NCBI RefSeq assembly: GCF_000023905.1
Contig: NC_013192.1
Location: 620,001 to 684,000 of the forward strand
Direction: 5' to 3'
Source of the DNA: Leptotrichia buccalis C-1013-b
GTDB lineage: Bacteria > Fusobacteriota > Fusobacteriia > Fusobacteriales > Leptotrichiaceae
DNA: 64,000 nt
Both the position numbers and the translations under genes were made by a program. Shown one piece after another: positions 8,901 to 18,611 of the stretch (within the stretch, counting starts at the first letter, position 1; each line of letters starts with the position of its first letter). The notes under the pieces are model-generated. The model made no database searches, was not told the DNA's origin, and worked only from the letters and a program-made list of their open reading frames with translations.

Positions 8901-11900
8901 ATAATAAGATAACTCTAGGAGGAGGTCCTGGAACTAACCGTACATTACTTAATGCAACTGGAGACAATAATGTTGGTATAAATATTCAGGAAGGAAGAAC
9001 AAACCAAACTACTACAGCTGAAATTCTTACAGATAGTCAAAAAGGATGGAACTTGCATTTTGAAGGTAAAAATAATACTGGTATTAAAAACAACTATTTC
9101 GCAAATACACTGACAATTAAAAATGAACTTCCAAATAACTCATCTCCATCATCATTGTATGATAGCGGGGTTATGTCTATTTACGGAGATGACGGTATTA
9201 TGTTTGCCAACCTTGGGTATGTACAAGCTGGAACATTAAGGTTAGATGGTATTAGTATGCAAGGTAAACGTAGTATTGGTGCTGCTTTCTTAAATAATCA
9301 ATACCGTGAAATTGGAACGCCACCTCTTAACAATGAACTTGGAAATAGTGGTATCTTTAATGGTACTGGTGTAGCTCTTCAAGGTTCAATTGGTGCTAAC
9401 TCAGGTCCTCACTTAGATTCATCAAACAGTGTAGCAATATTTGCAAACACTGGACAAAGAAAAGAATTCCGTGAAACAGCAGTTGGACATGGAAGTGGTT
9501 CATCTGCAGCAATATCAGATCTTACTGTTACAGGACTTAACGTTGGGTTAAACCAATTTGCAAATAACAGCGTGCTTTTATGGTCTGAAAGAGGAACTAA
9601 GATAAAAGTGACTAATACTCTTGGTACTGCAGGAACATATACATCAAGTGGAGGAAATGGACATGTTTCAGATGGTGTTATGATTGAAGGTGGAAAAACA
9701 GTACATGGATATAATACTAATGATGACGTAGTTTCTACAGGATCAGTAATTGCTTATGCAACTGGATTCCTTGATGCTGGTAAACACGGATATAGCAATC
9801 TTCCTTCAATTTCTTATCTTCCATCAGAAGTAGAATTTGGTACAGGCGTAAATGTTGACATGGTTGCTAAAAAAGGGACAGCTTTACTTGCAAACCATGG
9901 AGCCAAAATTACAGCTAAAGGGGTAAGAGCAGGGGGTATCGAATCTATCCTTGCCTATGCTGACGGAAAACACACTACAATTAATAATGGTATTGTAGAT
10001 TATACACCTTCACAAATTGAAATTGATGGACACGTAATCGCAGCAGACAACAACTTACTAGGTAAAAACAACGTTGCAGGAGTTCTTGATGCAGGTAAAG
10101 TTAAAGCAGTAGATTTACCTAATACATACAACAATATTGCCGCTTATGCAACTGGTGGAGGAACAGTAACTATTAAAGGTGCTAAGGTATCAGACACTGT
10201 TCTAGAAAAAGCAAGTGGAACTTTAGATCCGGCAGCTGCTCCAGCTACTAAAGAATCATTAGTATTTGGTATGGCAGCATATGCAACAGGAGAAGGTTCA
10301 GTAGTTAAATATGATAATTCCGCAACTTCAGTAGTTACAGGTGTTTATGGTGGAGTTTATGCAACTGATAAAGGACAAGTTGAGTTTGCAGGAGATATGA
10401 TAAACCAAAATAACTATGGTACAACTATTACTACTAAAACTACAGCTGATGGTTCTGTAACAGCAATGGGAGCTAATGCAGAAAGAAGAAATGGTAGAGG
10501 AACATCATCAGATGTAAAAGATAACAAAGGAAATACAACTACAAATGATCATAAAAATGTTACTCCATTTTATGTAAAACGTACAAGAGAAGGAGATACA
10601 ACTATTGATGATTCAGGAATTGTATTTACATCGAAAAAAACTAATATTGATATGTATGATGGTATTTTACTTACAGGAAATCAATATAATGTAAACAACT
10701 ATACTGCTGGAAATACTTATAATACTATAAGAGATTATTATAAAGATGCTACTAAACCAGCTGGTCTTGAAGGTGACAAATGGACTATGGCTAAATATCG
10801 TGGAATGTCAAATGTAACAGCCTCTATATTGTCAGACCATTATGCAGTTGAGTTAGGTGTAATTAATCAAGCAGATGGATTGAAATGGGATGATGACGGT
10901 AACACTAATGATCCTGCATCTCCTGTAAGAACTAACTATTTAGGTAGTATAGGTGAAAATTTTGCTGGAGAAATGAATATTGTAAATAAAGATTTATCAC
11001 ATAATGCTACAAATGCTTCTAATACAAAAGTTGGAAATAGATTTAACAGTACATTGCTTAACAGTACATTGGAAATCGGTTCTACTGAAGTAGATCTTGA
11101 AGATGCTGATAAAACTGACGTTTCTACAGTAGGTTCATCAGTAAATGATCCATTTAATGATATCAAGATGGAAGGAACACTTGTAACTATTAAGTCTGGT
11201 ACAACAGTAAAAGGAGATGTGGCTGATGGATATAGAGCTGGTCAAGGTCTTAATATGGCTAATAGATTGAATCGTTGGGAAAGTCCTACTTCTGTAACTT
11301 CTAGATGGATTAAAAATGGAAATGATAAGTCAGGATATGTAAATAAAGGTAAAATTGATGTATATGGTGGTTCTAAAACAGCTCCTATTACAGGTATGAA
11401 CGTTGCATTCGGAACTGCTCAAAATATTGGTTCAGCTACAGACGGAGAAATTAAGATAGATCATGGATACGGAATCTATGCAACTGATGCAAGTCTTATT
11501 AAGAATACTGGTAAGATTGAAGTAACTGGTAAATATGCTCCAACTAATATCTCTACATTACGTTCAAATAGAAACTTTAGTGCTGAACCTGCTCCAAGCG
11601 GAAATAACTATGGTATTGCAGGAATTTCAGATACGGAAATAATAAATTACAATGTAAATGATGACTGGTCACAAACTATCAACGCTTTAGATATTGAACA
11701 AAGTGGAGCTAATGCTGAAACTAAAGTTGAAGGAGACTTAGCAGTTGGTATCTATGGTGAAAATAGAAATAATGCGTTAGCTTCTAATATTAAGATTAAA
11801 TACGATAATTCGTCTCGTACAAATGCAGGTATAGATGTTTCAAATCCTAATGTTACATTATCTACAGCACGTGGTGTAGGTATTGCTCTTGTAAATGGAA

Positions 11901-14900
11901 GCAGTACAACTTATGCTGATGGAGCATTAAATGCAGGTGGAGAAATTACATTAAAAGGATTTGGCGGTAATATAGGACAATTTGGTGCAGCTCATAATGA
12001 TATCCTTACTGGTAAAAATGGTGTAGGTGTTTATGCAGAAAGTGCTGAAATTAAAGTTGATTCTGCTAAGTTCGCTGTTGAAACTAAGGATAATGGAATT
12101 GGACTATGGGCAATGGACGATACTGTTATTGCACGTGGTGCAGATCATGACAAGATATTCAACTACAACTACTATGGAGCTAAGGATAAAAATGGATTTG
12201 CAATGGCATTTGGTGGAAGAAATACTAATGCTACAACAGCTGCAAACTACATGGATATCTTATTCTCAAATACAGCTGATGCAACAAATGTAAATCTTAA
12301 AAATGAAGATGCTACTGGTAGAACAGGAACAAATAAAGGTATTGTAGGACTTCTTGTAAATACTAACGATGCAGCTGATAAAGTAACAAACTATGGTAAG
12401 ATTGAAGAAGATACATCTTCAAAAACTAACCTTAAAGCATATGGTGCTCTTGTAAATAAAGGAACATTTATCAATCATGGAGATATTACACTTAATGCTT
12501 CATTAATGAATGATAAGAACAGTACTATAACAACTGCTGACATGAAGAAAGTAAATGTTGGAATTCTTGCAAATGATCACTCTGAAAGAGCAAGAGATAA
12601 TTCATATATTGAAAACTATGCTAACATTACAATTGGACAAGATGCAGATAGTAAACATAACGTAGGAAGCTGGGCTATCTATGGATATAACATAAAAACT
12701 GGTGCAAAACTTGATGGAACTGAAGTTGTATACAAAATTAATAGAAACAGCAACGGTATCTACTCTGGAGATGGAAACGTTGATATTCAAAAAGGAACAG
12801 TACTTAAAGTCGGAAATGACACAGTTTTAGGACATGTTAGACCTACACAAGTGGTTAATGGAATTACAATGCCATCTAGACAACCAGATACTACAGGAAC
12901 AGGCTATGCTGACCCTGATGACTTATTATCAGGTTTAGATAATCCAAGAGAAAGAGATTCTGCAGTTGGGGTTTATATTAATAACAACAGAGGATTGTCG
13001 GATGAAGCAAGAACTATTAATGTAGCTGCTGATATGGATATTGATAGATTCTCACATGGAATTGTGCTTGCTGAAAAAGATGGTGGAGCAGTAACAACTG
13101 TAAATATGGGAACTTCAGCTGCAACTGCACCAAGAATTAAACTTGCATATTCAACAGCTAATAATCCAGGTGGACAAGTTCATTCAACTAAACCGTATGA
13201 ACCAGAAATCTTCTCTGAAGAAGTTAATGAACAAGGAAATGCAGTTTACTACTACTCAGCTGATACTAACTCAAAAGCTAAATCATATGCAAATGTAACA
13301 ATGGACGGAGATTACAATACAGCTTACTTCACAAAAGGTAGTGTTACTAACTATGGAAATATCGATCTAAGATCTCAATATGATCTTGAACTTCGTAATA
13401 ATGATCCTGACCATATACCAGTTGGATATGGAAGTGTAGGTATTATCTCAGAAAATACTACTGATCCTTCAATCAATGAAGGAAAAATTATAACAGGATT
13501 ATCTGATACTCAAAATATGATGTATTCAGTAGGAATGGGAGCAGGACGTAACTTCTACAGAATAGATCCTAGTACTAGAGAAAGAGTTTATGATAGAACT
13601 GAAGGACAAGGATACGTTGTTAATAACGGAGAAATTGTTGTACAAGAAGAAAACGGAATCGGTATGTTAGCAACTGGTAGAGGTTCGAGAGCTATCAATA
13701 ACGGAACAATCAGATTAGTAGGTAAGAATGGTGTTGGTATGTACATCGATAGAGAAGCTATCGGGGAAAACCATGGAACAATTACAGGAGATGCTGAAAA
13801 TCTTAAAGGGGTAGTTGCAATTAATGGTGGATACATTAAGAACTACGGAACTATTAAGGTAGAAGGTACAGGATCATACGGAATTGTAACAGACAGCTCT
13901 AAATTTACTTTAGATGCTAATGGAAATCCTATAGCTTATCATACTGATACAAGTTCAGCTGAATACAGAAATGGAACAACAGCTGGACAAGCTAATGGAC
14001 ATGGTGGAACAGATCTTTACGGTGGTACAGAAACTTCAATTGAAGAAGGAACAACTGGAAATCCTAAGACAACTGGAGTTGGAACAACTATTACAAGACC
14101 TAACATTGTACCATTAACTTCAGTAACAATTGATGGAGTTGAACAACCAATCTTTAACTTCAACAACGATGCTGATGTAGTTGGAAAACAAGCTGAAAAT
14201 ATTCTAGTAACAAGCAGTATTCAAACTGTTGCAACTGGTGCAACTGAATTACAAATTCCAATTTGGTTACGTGCTAAAGACGAATATGGAAATCCTGCTT
14301 GGCCAAGATATAACAGTCCACAAATGTCTGAAGTTACACGTATAGGAATGTATGTAGATACATCAGGAGTTAGATACACTAATCCTATTGATGGAATTGA
14401 AAAATTAACTAACTTAGGAAAAGTTAACTTATACTTCGGACCTGAAATTACAGAATACACAAATTCTAAAGCAATTAGAATAGCAAACAATAAAAAAGAA
14501 GTTGCACCTGGTCAATATGTAGTTGAAGAAAATAATATTCTTAAACCATTTAACGATGCTTTAAGAAGATTGCCAGGAGGAGCAACAATTAATCCATTAT
14601 CTTCAAGCTTGACTTGGCAAGTTTCAGCAAACATTGATGATAATAACCAAATCACTGAACTTGTAATGAGTAAAGTACCTTACCACTCATTCGCATTTGA
14701 TGGTGATAAACGATTAATTAACTTCACAAACAACTTGGATAACATTTATGAAATCGCAAGACCTGGAAGTGAAGAAAAGATGATCTTCAACAAACTTAAT
14801 AGCATAGGAAATGGAGAAGGACATATATTAGCTCAAGCATTCGATCAAATGAGAGGACACATTTATGGTGGAATCCAACAAAGAACAAATGCTACATCTA

Positions 14901-15796
14901 ACCTTCTTACAGATGAATTAGCTCAATTAAGAAGTGAAAATAATGCTTCTAAAGATTCTAACAAGATTAAAGCATTCGGAAGAAGAGAAGAATACAAGAC
15001 TGATACAGCAGGATTACCTGACTGGCATAGTAATGCAGGAGGATTTGTATATCTTCACGAAGACGAAACTGTTAAACTTGGTGACCGTTCTGGATGGTAT
15101 GCTGGTGTTGTAAATAACTACTTCACATTCAAAGACTTAGCAAGATCATATGAAAATCAAGCTATGTTGAAAACAGGAATATTCAAACAAACACCATTAG
15201 ATGAAGATGGAACATTCACATTCACAATCGGTGGAGACGCATTCTTTGGTAAAACTAATACTAAACGTAGATTCTGGGTAGTTGACAAAGAGTTCAGAGC
15301 TAAATCTGATTACTACACTTATGGTGCAGATATTAATGCCAAACTTGAAAAAGAATTCAGACTTACAGAAGGATTCAGCATTGTTCCTAACGTAGGATTA
15401 GATCTTCAATACGGAAGATTCTCTACTGTAAATGAAGATGGAGATATGGCATTGAAGATTAAGAGCGATGACTACTATTCTGTTAAACCAAGAGCTGGTG
15501 TTGACTTCAGATATTCACAACCAGTATTCAAGAAATCTAACTTCGTAGCTAGCGTAGGATTAGCTTATGAAACTGAATTAGGAAGATTGAATGATGTTGA
15601 TAATGAAGCTAAGATTAAAGGTGCTTGGACAGATTATTACTCAATCAAAGGTGATAAGGAAGACAGAAAAGGAAACTTCAAATCAGATCTTAAATTAGGA
15701 TTAGATAATGGAAGATTAGGATTCACAGTAAACACAGGATACGATACAAAAGGACATAACTTCAGAGCAGGTTTAGGATTAAGAGCATTATTCTAA
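5927..15796 (+). CDS. Giant type V autotransporter adhesin-like protein
   Basis: 3289 residues, type Va secretion. The N-terminus (SNNLRQIAKDLRSFVKRCKD, then a hydrophobic segment about 28-48 ending near IRA-D) matches the extended signal module shared by fusobacterial autotransporters. The passenger is a long Asn/Gly/Thr-rich beta-helix: residues about 506-935 contain some 16 degenerate repeats of form F-x-[IV]-[ST]-G-x-x-N-N-G-[IV], spaced about 27 residues apart, followed by many NxGxI-type rungs (about 1000-2850). The last 290 or so residues are the autotransporter barrel, ending in Phe (LGLRALF). It should be translocated and displayed on the outer membrane; adhesion or coaggregation is inferred from family members. 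AAGGAGG at 5916-5922 sets the start. A terminator follows. The frame is unbroken over 9.9 kb. Confidence 0.93.
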   Translation: MSNNLRQIAKDLRSFVKRCKDVHYSDSLLITFLVTGLLTTFAPSIIRADVAEDQQEVSAQAYDTITDLRQSFLRAKKENQKALRGANAELAQLLKEGDQVVKSPWASFQFGTGYTNNDWGTSYKGRGGKKLEYYSRTNDLTKYVFDASKHQYGATNLNLPRNQEPNTLAITPANIHEPYKPYDVTKLDAIALPTAPTFEPNMPAPNGVTPYDFTYYGTTASRSASTAVSEDVIANNAVRFNNLNSGYATYTSNTNETLSSSAVTANTNANTPSNGGTFDIGTTNKRLYDSGWWWSSNHGTEFASVTSINDGNFNIYDRHTSSASWVAGTFNTDSNYSGVVVNGGGPYSGYDDGAYGAAPTRTYTGNSQSDLEANARFHARVAYAAAHPEVHWNTITTLSDAALGLTFGYTHPDPAPLDPTRQAYAAKLNGTEISWQSRDTGVVTYSPTAWTTGHQYNHKADSSIKIADGNVSLYKNNFTIVDGNSRKRTGLHVATGGTARLTGLNVFSISGKNNNGTLVDGGTLNTSGTNTYKITSGSENNGIEIASGTVKMRDTTNFDISGTKNNNGILLTTGDLDTEGVNMTLTGTEHIGFNNQGGTSAKIKGGTLKIASGTTKSNLIYANADTETKEITFQVGTTANGNNNGVYVNGSAKLTDKGSNYTVNGSENNGIYSKTSGDIKVTDPTFTIGGDKNNGIYGTSTGNANITVERAALGASNDFTVTGTNNNGIITNGTGNLKVNRIRFDVSGIANNGDPGAQNNAIYIKGAAPTEIVGSAFTISGRDNNAVLAKGAAALDIKGETSFDISGNENNGVYIDGTASTTAYTDYNSSFTVTGTNSNAVYAKKGAVELKGTSMDIQGSNNNGLIVFKQSDVTPVKIGNNGSRRASFTVSGDGNNNGIYATNGSTIDSIDGANFTVSGNGIGLLVGDSTGKAKVTTIKNATFNVDNTEAVSDGTGTGIYLYQSEDTVLGDNARIDGNGNDILITLRNRDHNNKITLGGGPGTNRTLLNATGDNNVGINIQEGRTNQTTTAEILTDSQKGWNLHFEGKNNTGIKNNYFANTLTIKNELPNNSSPSSLYDSGVMSIYGDDGIMFANLGYVQAGTLRLDGISMQGKRSIGAAFLNNQYREIGTPPLNNELGNSGIFNGTGVALQGSIGANSGPHLDSSNSVAIFANTGQRKEFRETAVGHGSGSSAAISDLTVTGLNVGLNQFANNSVLLWSERGTKIKVTNTLGTAGTYTSSGGNGHVSDGVMIEGGKTVHGYNTNDDVVSTGSVIAYATGFLDAGKHGYSNLPSISYLPSEVEFGTGVNVDMVAKKGTALLANHGAKITAKGVRAGGIESILAYADGKHTTINNGIVDYTPSQIEIDGHVIAADNNLLGKNNVAGVLDAGKVKAVDLPNTYNNIAAYATGGGTVTIKGAKVSDTVLEKASGTLDPAAAPATKESLVFGMAAYATGEGSVVKYDNSATSVVTGVYGGVYATDKGQVEFAGDMINQNNYGTTITTKTTADGSVTAMGANAERRNGRGTSSDVKDNKGNTTTNDHKNVTPFYVKRTREGDTTIDDSGIVFTSKKTNIDMYDGILLTGNQYNVNNYTAGNTYNTIRDYYKDATKPAGLEGDKWTMAKYRGMSNVTASILSDHYAVELGVINQADGLKWDDDGNTNDPASPVRTNYLGSIGENFAGEMNIVNKDLSHNATNASNTKVGNRFNSTLLNSTLEIGSTEVDLEDADKTDVSTVGSSVNDPFNDIKMEGTLVTIKSGTTVKGDVADGYRAGQGLNMANRLNRWESPTSVTSRWIKNGNDKSGYVNKGKIDVYGGSKTAPITGMNVAFGTAQNIGSATDGEIKIDHGYGIYATDASLIKNTGKIEVTGKYAPTNISTLRSNRNFSAEPAPSGNNYGIAGISDTEIINYNVNDDWSQTINALDIEQSGANAETKVEGDLAVGIYGENRNNALASNIKIKYDNSSRTNAGIDVSNPNVTLSTARGVGIALVNGSSTTYADGALNAGGEITLKGFGGNIGQFGAAHNDILTGKNGVGVYAESAEIKVDSAKFAVETKDNGIGLWAMDDTVIARGADHDKIFNYNYYGAKDKNGFAMAFGGRNTNATTAANYMDILFSNTADATNVNLKNEDATGRTGTNKGIVGLLVNTNDAADKVTNYGKIEEDTSSKTNLKAYGALVNKGTFINHGDITLNASLMNDKNSTITTADMKKVNVGILANDHSERARDNSYIENYANITIGQDADSKHNVGSWAIYGYNIKTGAKLDGTEVVYKINRNSNGIYSGDGNVDIQKGTVLKVGNDTVLGHVRPTQVVNGITMPSRQPDTTGTGYADPDDLLSGLDNPRERDSAVGVYINNNRGLSDEARTINVAADMDIDRFSHGIVLAEKDGGAVTTVNMGTSAATAPRIKLAYSTANNPGGQVHSTKPYEPEIFSEEVNEQGNAVYYYSADTNSKAKSYANVTMDGDYNTAYFTKGSVTNYGNIDLRSQYDLELRNNDPDHIPVGYGSVGIISENTTDPSINEGKIITGLSDTQNMMYSVGMGAGRNFYRIDPSTRERVYDRTEGQGYVVNNGEIVVQEENGIGMLATGRGSRAINNGTIRLVGKNGVGMYIDREAIGENHGTITGDAENLKGVVAINGGYIKNYGTIKVEGTGSYGIVTDSSKFTLDANGNPIAYHTDTSSAEYRNGTTAGQANGHGGTDLYGGTETSIEEGTTGNPKTTGVGTTITRPNIVPLTSVTIDGVEQPIFNFNNDADVVGKQAENILVTSSIQTVATGATELQIPIWLRAKDEYGNPAWPRYNSPQMSEVTRIGMYVDTSGVRYTNPIDGIEKLTNLGKVNLYFGPEITEYTNSKAIRIANNKKEVAPGQYVVEENNILKPFNDALRRLPGGATINPLSSSLTWQVSANIDDNNQITELVMSKVPYHSFAFDGDKRLINFTNNLDNIYEIARPGSEEKMIFNKLNSIGNGEGHILAQAFDQMRGHIYGGIQQRTNATSNLLTDELAQLRSENNASKDSNKIKAFGRREEYKTDTAGLPDWHSNAGGFVYLHEDETVKLGDRSGWYAGVVNNYFTFKDLARSYENQAMLKTGIFKQTPLDEDGTFTFTIGGDAFFGKTNTKRRFWVVDKEFRAKSDYYTYGADINAKLEKEFRLTEGFSIVPNVGLDLQYGRFSTVNEDGDMALKIKSDDYYSVKPRAGVDFRYSQPVFKKSNFVASVGLAYETELGRLNDVDNEAKIKGAWTDYYSIKGDKEDRKGNFKSDLKLGLDNGRLGFTVNTGYDTKGHNFRAGLGLRALF

Positions 15797-15877
15797 TAAC
15801 AGTTAGTTGAAGCAATTAATTTTAAAACTTAAAGAAGAAAAATGTTATAACGGGTTACACAAATAGCTTAAGAATGG

Positions 15878-15910
15878 AAGGCTGCCAGAAATGGCAGTCT
15901 TTCTTTTTGT
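15878..15910 (+). terminator. Terminator of the autotransporter gene
   Basis: Arms AAGGCTGCC (15878-15886) and GGCAGTCTT (15893-15901) pair over 9 bp with one G-U, loop AGAAAT, then a T-rich tail. Confidence 0.85.
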
Positions 15911-15970
15911 ATAAATTTTCATAAAAATTCTCTCTTTTTAAAAAATCAAATGGAAAAATTTAGAAAAAAT

Positions 15971-15979
15971 TGTTATAAT
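15971..15979 (+). promoter_or_regulatory. Extended -10 promoter of the PLD-like gene
   Basis: TGTTATAAT is a full extended -10 element (TGn plus TATAAT). No good -35 is seen. It lies inside the longer reading frame that begins at ATG 15950, which argues that translation starts downstream of it, at GTG 16013. Confidence 0.5.
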
Positions 15980-16012
15980 CTAATTAACTTAAAGAATAAA
16001 GGAGTATTTGGT

Positions 16013-17431
16013 GTGAATAAAAAAATTATTTTTTCATTTATATTTTTATTGGGAGTTTTTTCATGTACCCCGCTTTCAAAAGGGCTTTCAATGAAAAGTG
16101 AAGTTTATAATGCTGACAATGTAGAGTTTTACTATGATTTGACTTATAAGAAGGATGGGGAGACACAGTATGAGAGGCAGATTTGGGATCAGGCTTATGA
16201 TATTTTAGATAAAGCACAAGATTTTTTTCTAATGGATATTTTTGTGTTTAATGATTATGTTGGAAAAGGTGTCAAAGAGAAGTTGCAGCCGTTACCAATT
16301 GCAGAAGAATTTGCTCAAAAAATATTGGAAAAAAGGGAAAAAGATCCGAATGTGGAAATTTATTTGATACTTGATGAAAGTAATACTTTTTATGGAGCAT
16401 TTGATAATAAGACGCATAAAAAATTAGAACAGGCTGGTGTAAAAATTGGATACGTAGATTTGACAAAATTAAGGGATCCAATGCTTATTTATTCGACACC
16501 ATGGCGTCTTTTCATACAACCTTTCGGAAATCCAAAAAATCGTGGAAAACTTAAAAACCCCATTTACGAAGGAACTGATAAAATAACAATCCGTAGTCTT
16601 TTAAGGGCATTAAATGCAAAAGCAAACCACAGAAAATTAATTATGAATGAAAATACCGCAATGCTGACCTCGGCAAATCCACATGCGGAAGGTTCAAAAC
16701 ATTCAAATGTAGCATTTAAATTCTCGTCACCAATAATAAAAGAAATTTATGAAGCCGAAAAACCTGTTGCCCAGATTACTAAAAAAGACGGAAGTTTAAA
16801 GAAAAAATTGCCAAATAAGGATTTCAGTAAAATTCCAGTTTCTAAAAATGAGAAGATAAAACTCCAATATTTCACTAATGATGTAACAGTAAAAGATATT
16901 TCACAAGAGTTAAAAAATGCACAATTTGGTGAAAAAGTAATAATTGCTCAATTTTTCTTATCTGACAGAGGAATAATCAACGATATTAGAAAAGCCGCAA
17001 GACGTGGAGTAAAATTTGAAATAATCCTAAATAATTCAACTGCAGGATTTCCTAACAAAGCTGCCGCTGGAGAACTTATGAAATATGCAAGAAAGCACAA
17101 TTATGATATAAACGTCAAATTTTATAATAAAGGAGAAGAAATGTATCACGTGAAAATGCTTTCTATTTTGAAAAAAGACTATTTGATAACTTATGGAGGC
17201 TCAACAAATTTTACGAGAAGAAATATGCGAAACTTTAATCTGGAAAATGAACTGAAAATTATATCAGCTTATGACCAAAAAATTTCAAAAGATATTTTGG
17301 ATTATTATGACAGATTATGGACAAATAGAGACGGAGAGTTCACACTTCCTTATGATGAGCATAAAAATGAAAAATTGATGAATGATTTATTGTTTAGATT
17401 TATGGAAATAAATGGTTTTGGAATATTTTAA
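16013..17431 (+). CDS. Phospholipase D-like lipoprotein
   Basis: A 472-residue membrane-anchored protein of the PLD superfamily. I choose GTG 16013 over ATG 15950 because AAAGGAG sits 7 bases upstream, an extended -10 element lies between the two starts, and only the short form begins with a signal peptide (MNKKIIFSFIFLLGVFSC, Cys18 as probable lipidation site). Two HKD-like motifs are visible: HRKLIMNE with SAN (His206) and HVKMLSILKKD with GGSTN (His379). In both, the acidic residue is not at the canonical place (Glu in the first, Asp three residues late in the second), so catalysis is uncertain. Relatives hydrolyse or transfer phosphodiester bonds in phospholipids. Stands alone after the autotransporter terminator; role unknown. 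Confidence 0.78.
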   Translation: MNKKIIFSFIFLLGVFSCTPLSKGLSMKSEVYNADNVEFYYDLTYKKDGETQYERQIWDQAYDILDKAQDFFLMDIFVFNDYVGKGVKEKLQPLPIAEEFAQKILEKREKDPNVEIYLILDESNTFYGAFDNKTHKKLEQAGVKIGYVDLTKLRDPMLIYSTPWRLFIQPFGNPKNRGKLKNPIYEGTDKITIRSLLRALNAKANHRKLIMNENTAMLTSANPHAEGSKHSNVAFKFSSPIIKEIYEAEKPVAQITKKDGSLKKKLPNKDFSKIPVSKNEKIKLQYFTNDVTVKDISQELKNAQFGEKVIIAQFFLSDRGIINDIRKAARRGVKFEIILNNSTAGFPNKAAAGELMKYARKHNYDINVKFYNKGEEMYHVKMLSILKKDYLITYGGSTNFTRRNMRNFNLENELKIISAYDQKISKDILDYYDRLWTNRDGEFTLPYDEHKNEKLMNDLLFRFMEINGFGIF

Positions 17432-17470
17432 AAAATAATTTGTTAAATTTGTAGAAAATGAGTGATTTTT

Positions 17471-18445
17471 ATGGAAGGTAAACTTAAAGAAGAAAAGATT
17501 AAAATAGAAAAAATAAATGAAAATGATTATAATAAAATTTTTGTTATTTCTGATCTTCATGGACAATATGATTTATTTTTAAAATTATTGGAAAAAATCA
17601 ATTTGAAAAGGGAAGATTTACTTGTAATTATGGGGGATATTTGTGATAGAGGTGAAAAATCATATGAGATTTATATGAAATGTATGAAAATGATAAAACT
17701 TGGGTATAATTTAAAGTTTATTTTGGGAAATCATGAGGATATGTTGTTGGAAGATTTAGAAAATGATTATCCATTAAGATATGAAACAGAATTTTCAATT
17801 TATAGAAATTCTAAATATTTCAATAAAAAAAGTATGGAAGAGTGGTACGAAGAAAATTTTTTTAAAGAAATAAAATGGCTTGTAAAATGGCTGAAAAATT
17901 GTCCATTAATAATTTCTGGGAATGAAAGTATATTTGTGCACGCGGGACTTGATTTACAGACGAAGCTAGAGAAGCAGGAGAGAGAAACTGTACTTTGGAC
18001 AAGAGAGGAATTTTGGATAGATGAAGAAAGTGTGCTTGAAGAATATAGAAGTAAAAACATATATTTTGGGCATACTCCTAATATAAATGGAAGAATTTCT
18101 GAAAAAACTGATAAAATTTGGGATATTGACTGTGGAGCTTTCTTTACTCATTTTTTGGGCTGCGTGGAAGTGAAAAGTAAAGAGAAAATTTATGTTTTTG
18201 AGAATGAGTTTATCCAGTTTAGTGAAGTTTCGGGCAAGGTATTTTTGGAACTTTGGAATGAGGAAGTGGCGGAGTTTATAAATTCTGAAAAGTATAAGAT
18301 TAAAAGTGGGAAAGGGGAAGTAATAATTTTAGAAAAATTAGATAAAAATGAAAAAAAATTTTTAACAAATTTTTGGAAAAAATATGAAAAATTATTCGGA
18401 AAGAATATTGCAAATTATATTAGGGCATGTCTGAAAACTCTTTAA
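17471..18445 (+). CDS. Metallophosphoesterase (PPP-type protein phosphatase-like)
   Basis: 324 residues from ATG 17471. All signature blocks of calcineurin-like serine/threonine phosphatases are present: SDLHGQYD (Asp28, His30), GDICDRG (55-61), GNHED (86-90), VHAGLD (His157) and FGHTPN, supplying the dinuclear metal ligands. The likely substrate is a phosphoprotein or dinucleoside polyphosphate, as for small bacterial PrpA/ApaH-like enzymes. The start is chosen because AGTGAT 4 bases upstream of ATG can pair with the 16S end next to the normal Shine-Dalgarno region; the alternative GTG 17462 lies inside that site. The final codons (RACLKTL and stop) lie within an inserted inverted-repeat element starting at 18420, so the C-terminus has probably been replaced. 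Confidence 0.85.
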   Translation: MEGKLKEEKIKIEKINENDYNKIFVISDLHGQYDLFLKLLEKINLKREDLLVIMGDICDRGEKSYEIYMKCMKMIKLGYNLKFILGNHEDMLLEDLENDYPLRYETEFSIYRNSKYFNKKSMEEWYEENFFKEIKWLVKWLKNCPLIISGNESIFVHAGLDLQTKLEKQERETVLWTREEFWIDEESVLEEYRSKNIYFGHTPNINGRISEKTDKIWDIDCGAFFTHFLGCVEVKSKEKIYVFENEFIQFSEVSGKVFLELWNEEVAEFINSEKYKIKSGKGEVIILEKLDKNEKKFLTNFWKKYEKLFGKNIANYIRACLKTL

Positions 18446-18576
18446 ATGATGAATTTTTAACAAATTTTTCTAAAATCAAAAATAATAAACACTGCTTTTA
18501 TCGTGATTTGTATAATTTATAAAATCAAAAAAACATTAAATATAACATAGATTTTGAGTTTTCAGACACAGCCTAA
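18420..18576 (+). mobile_element. MITE-like element, copy A
   Basis: 157 bp bounded by imperfect 21-base inverted repeats, TTAGGGCATGTCTGAAAACTC left and, inverted, TTAGGCTGTGTCTGAAAACTC right. The interior has no gene and is nearly the same as copies B (37424-37578, opposite orientation) and C (43364-43500). The size, terminal repeats and lack of coding capacity fit a miniature inverted-repeat transposable element mobilised in trans. No clear target duplication is seen. Its left end overlaps the 3' end of the phosphatase gene. Confidence 0.8.
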
Positions 18577-18611
18577 AAAGAAAAAATTATAAGTTAAAAA
18601 ATTTTTGGGGA

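Noticed and set aside
7005-14490. Many frames of 60-100 codons on both strands inside the autotransporter gene
   Set aside because: They are shadows of a repetitive, biased passenger sequence; none has a supported start.
15950-16012. Upstream ATG start for the PLD-like gene
   Set aside because: An extended -10 promoter lies inside this extension, and only the GTG at 16013 has a ribosome binding site and gives a signal peptide at the N-terminus.
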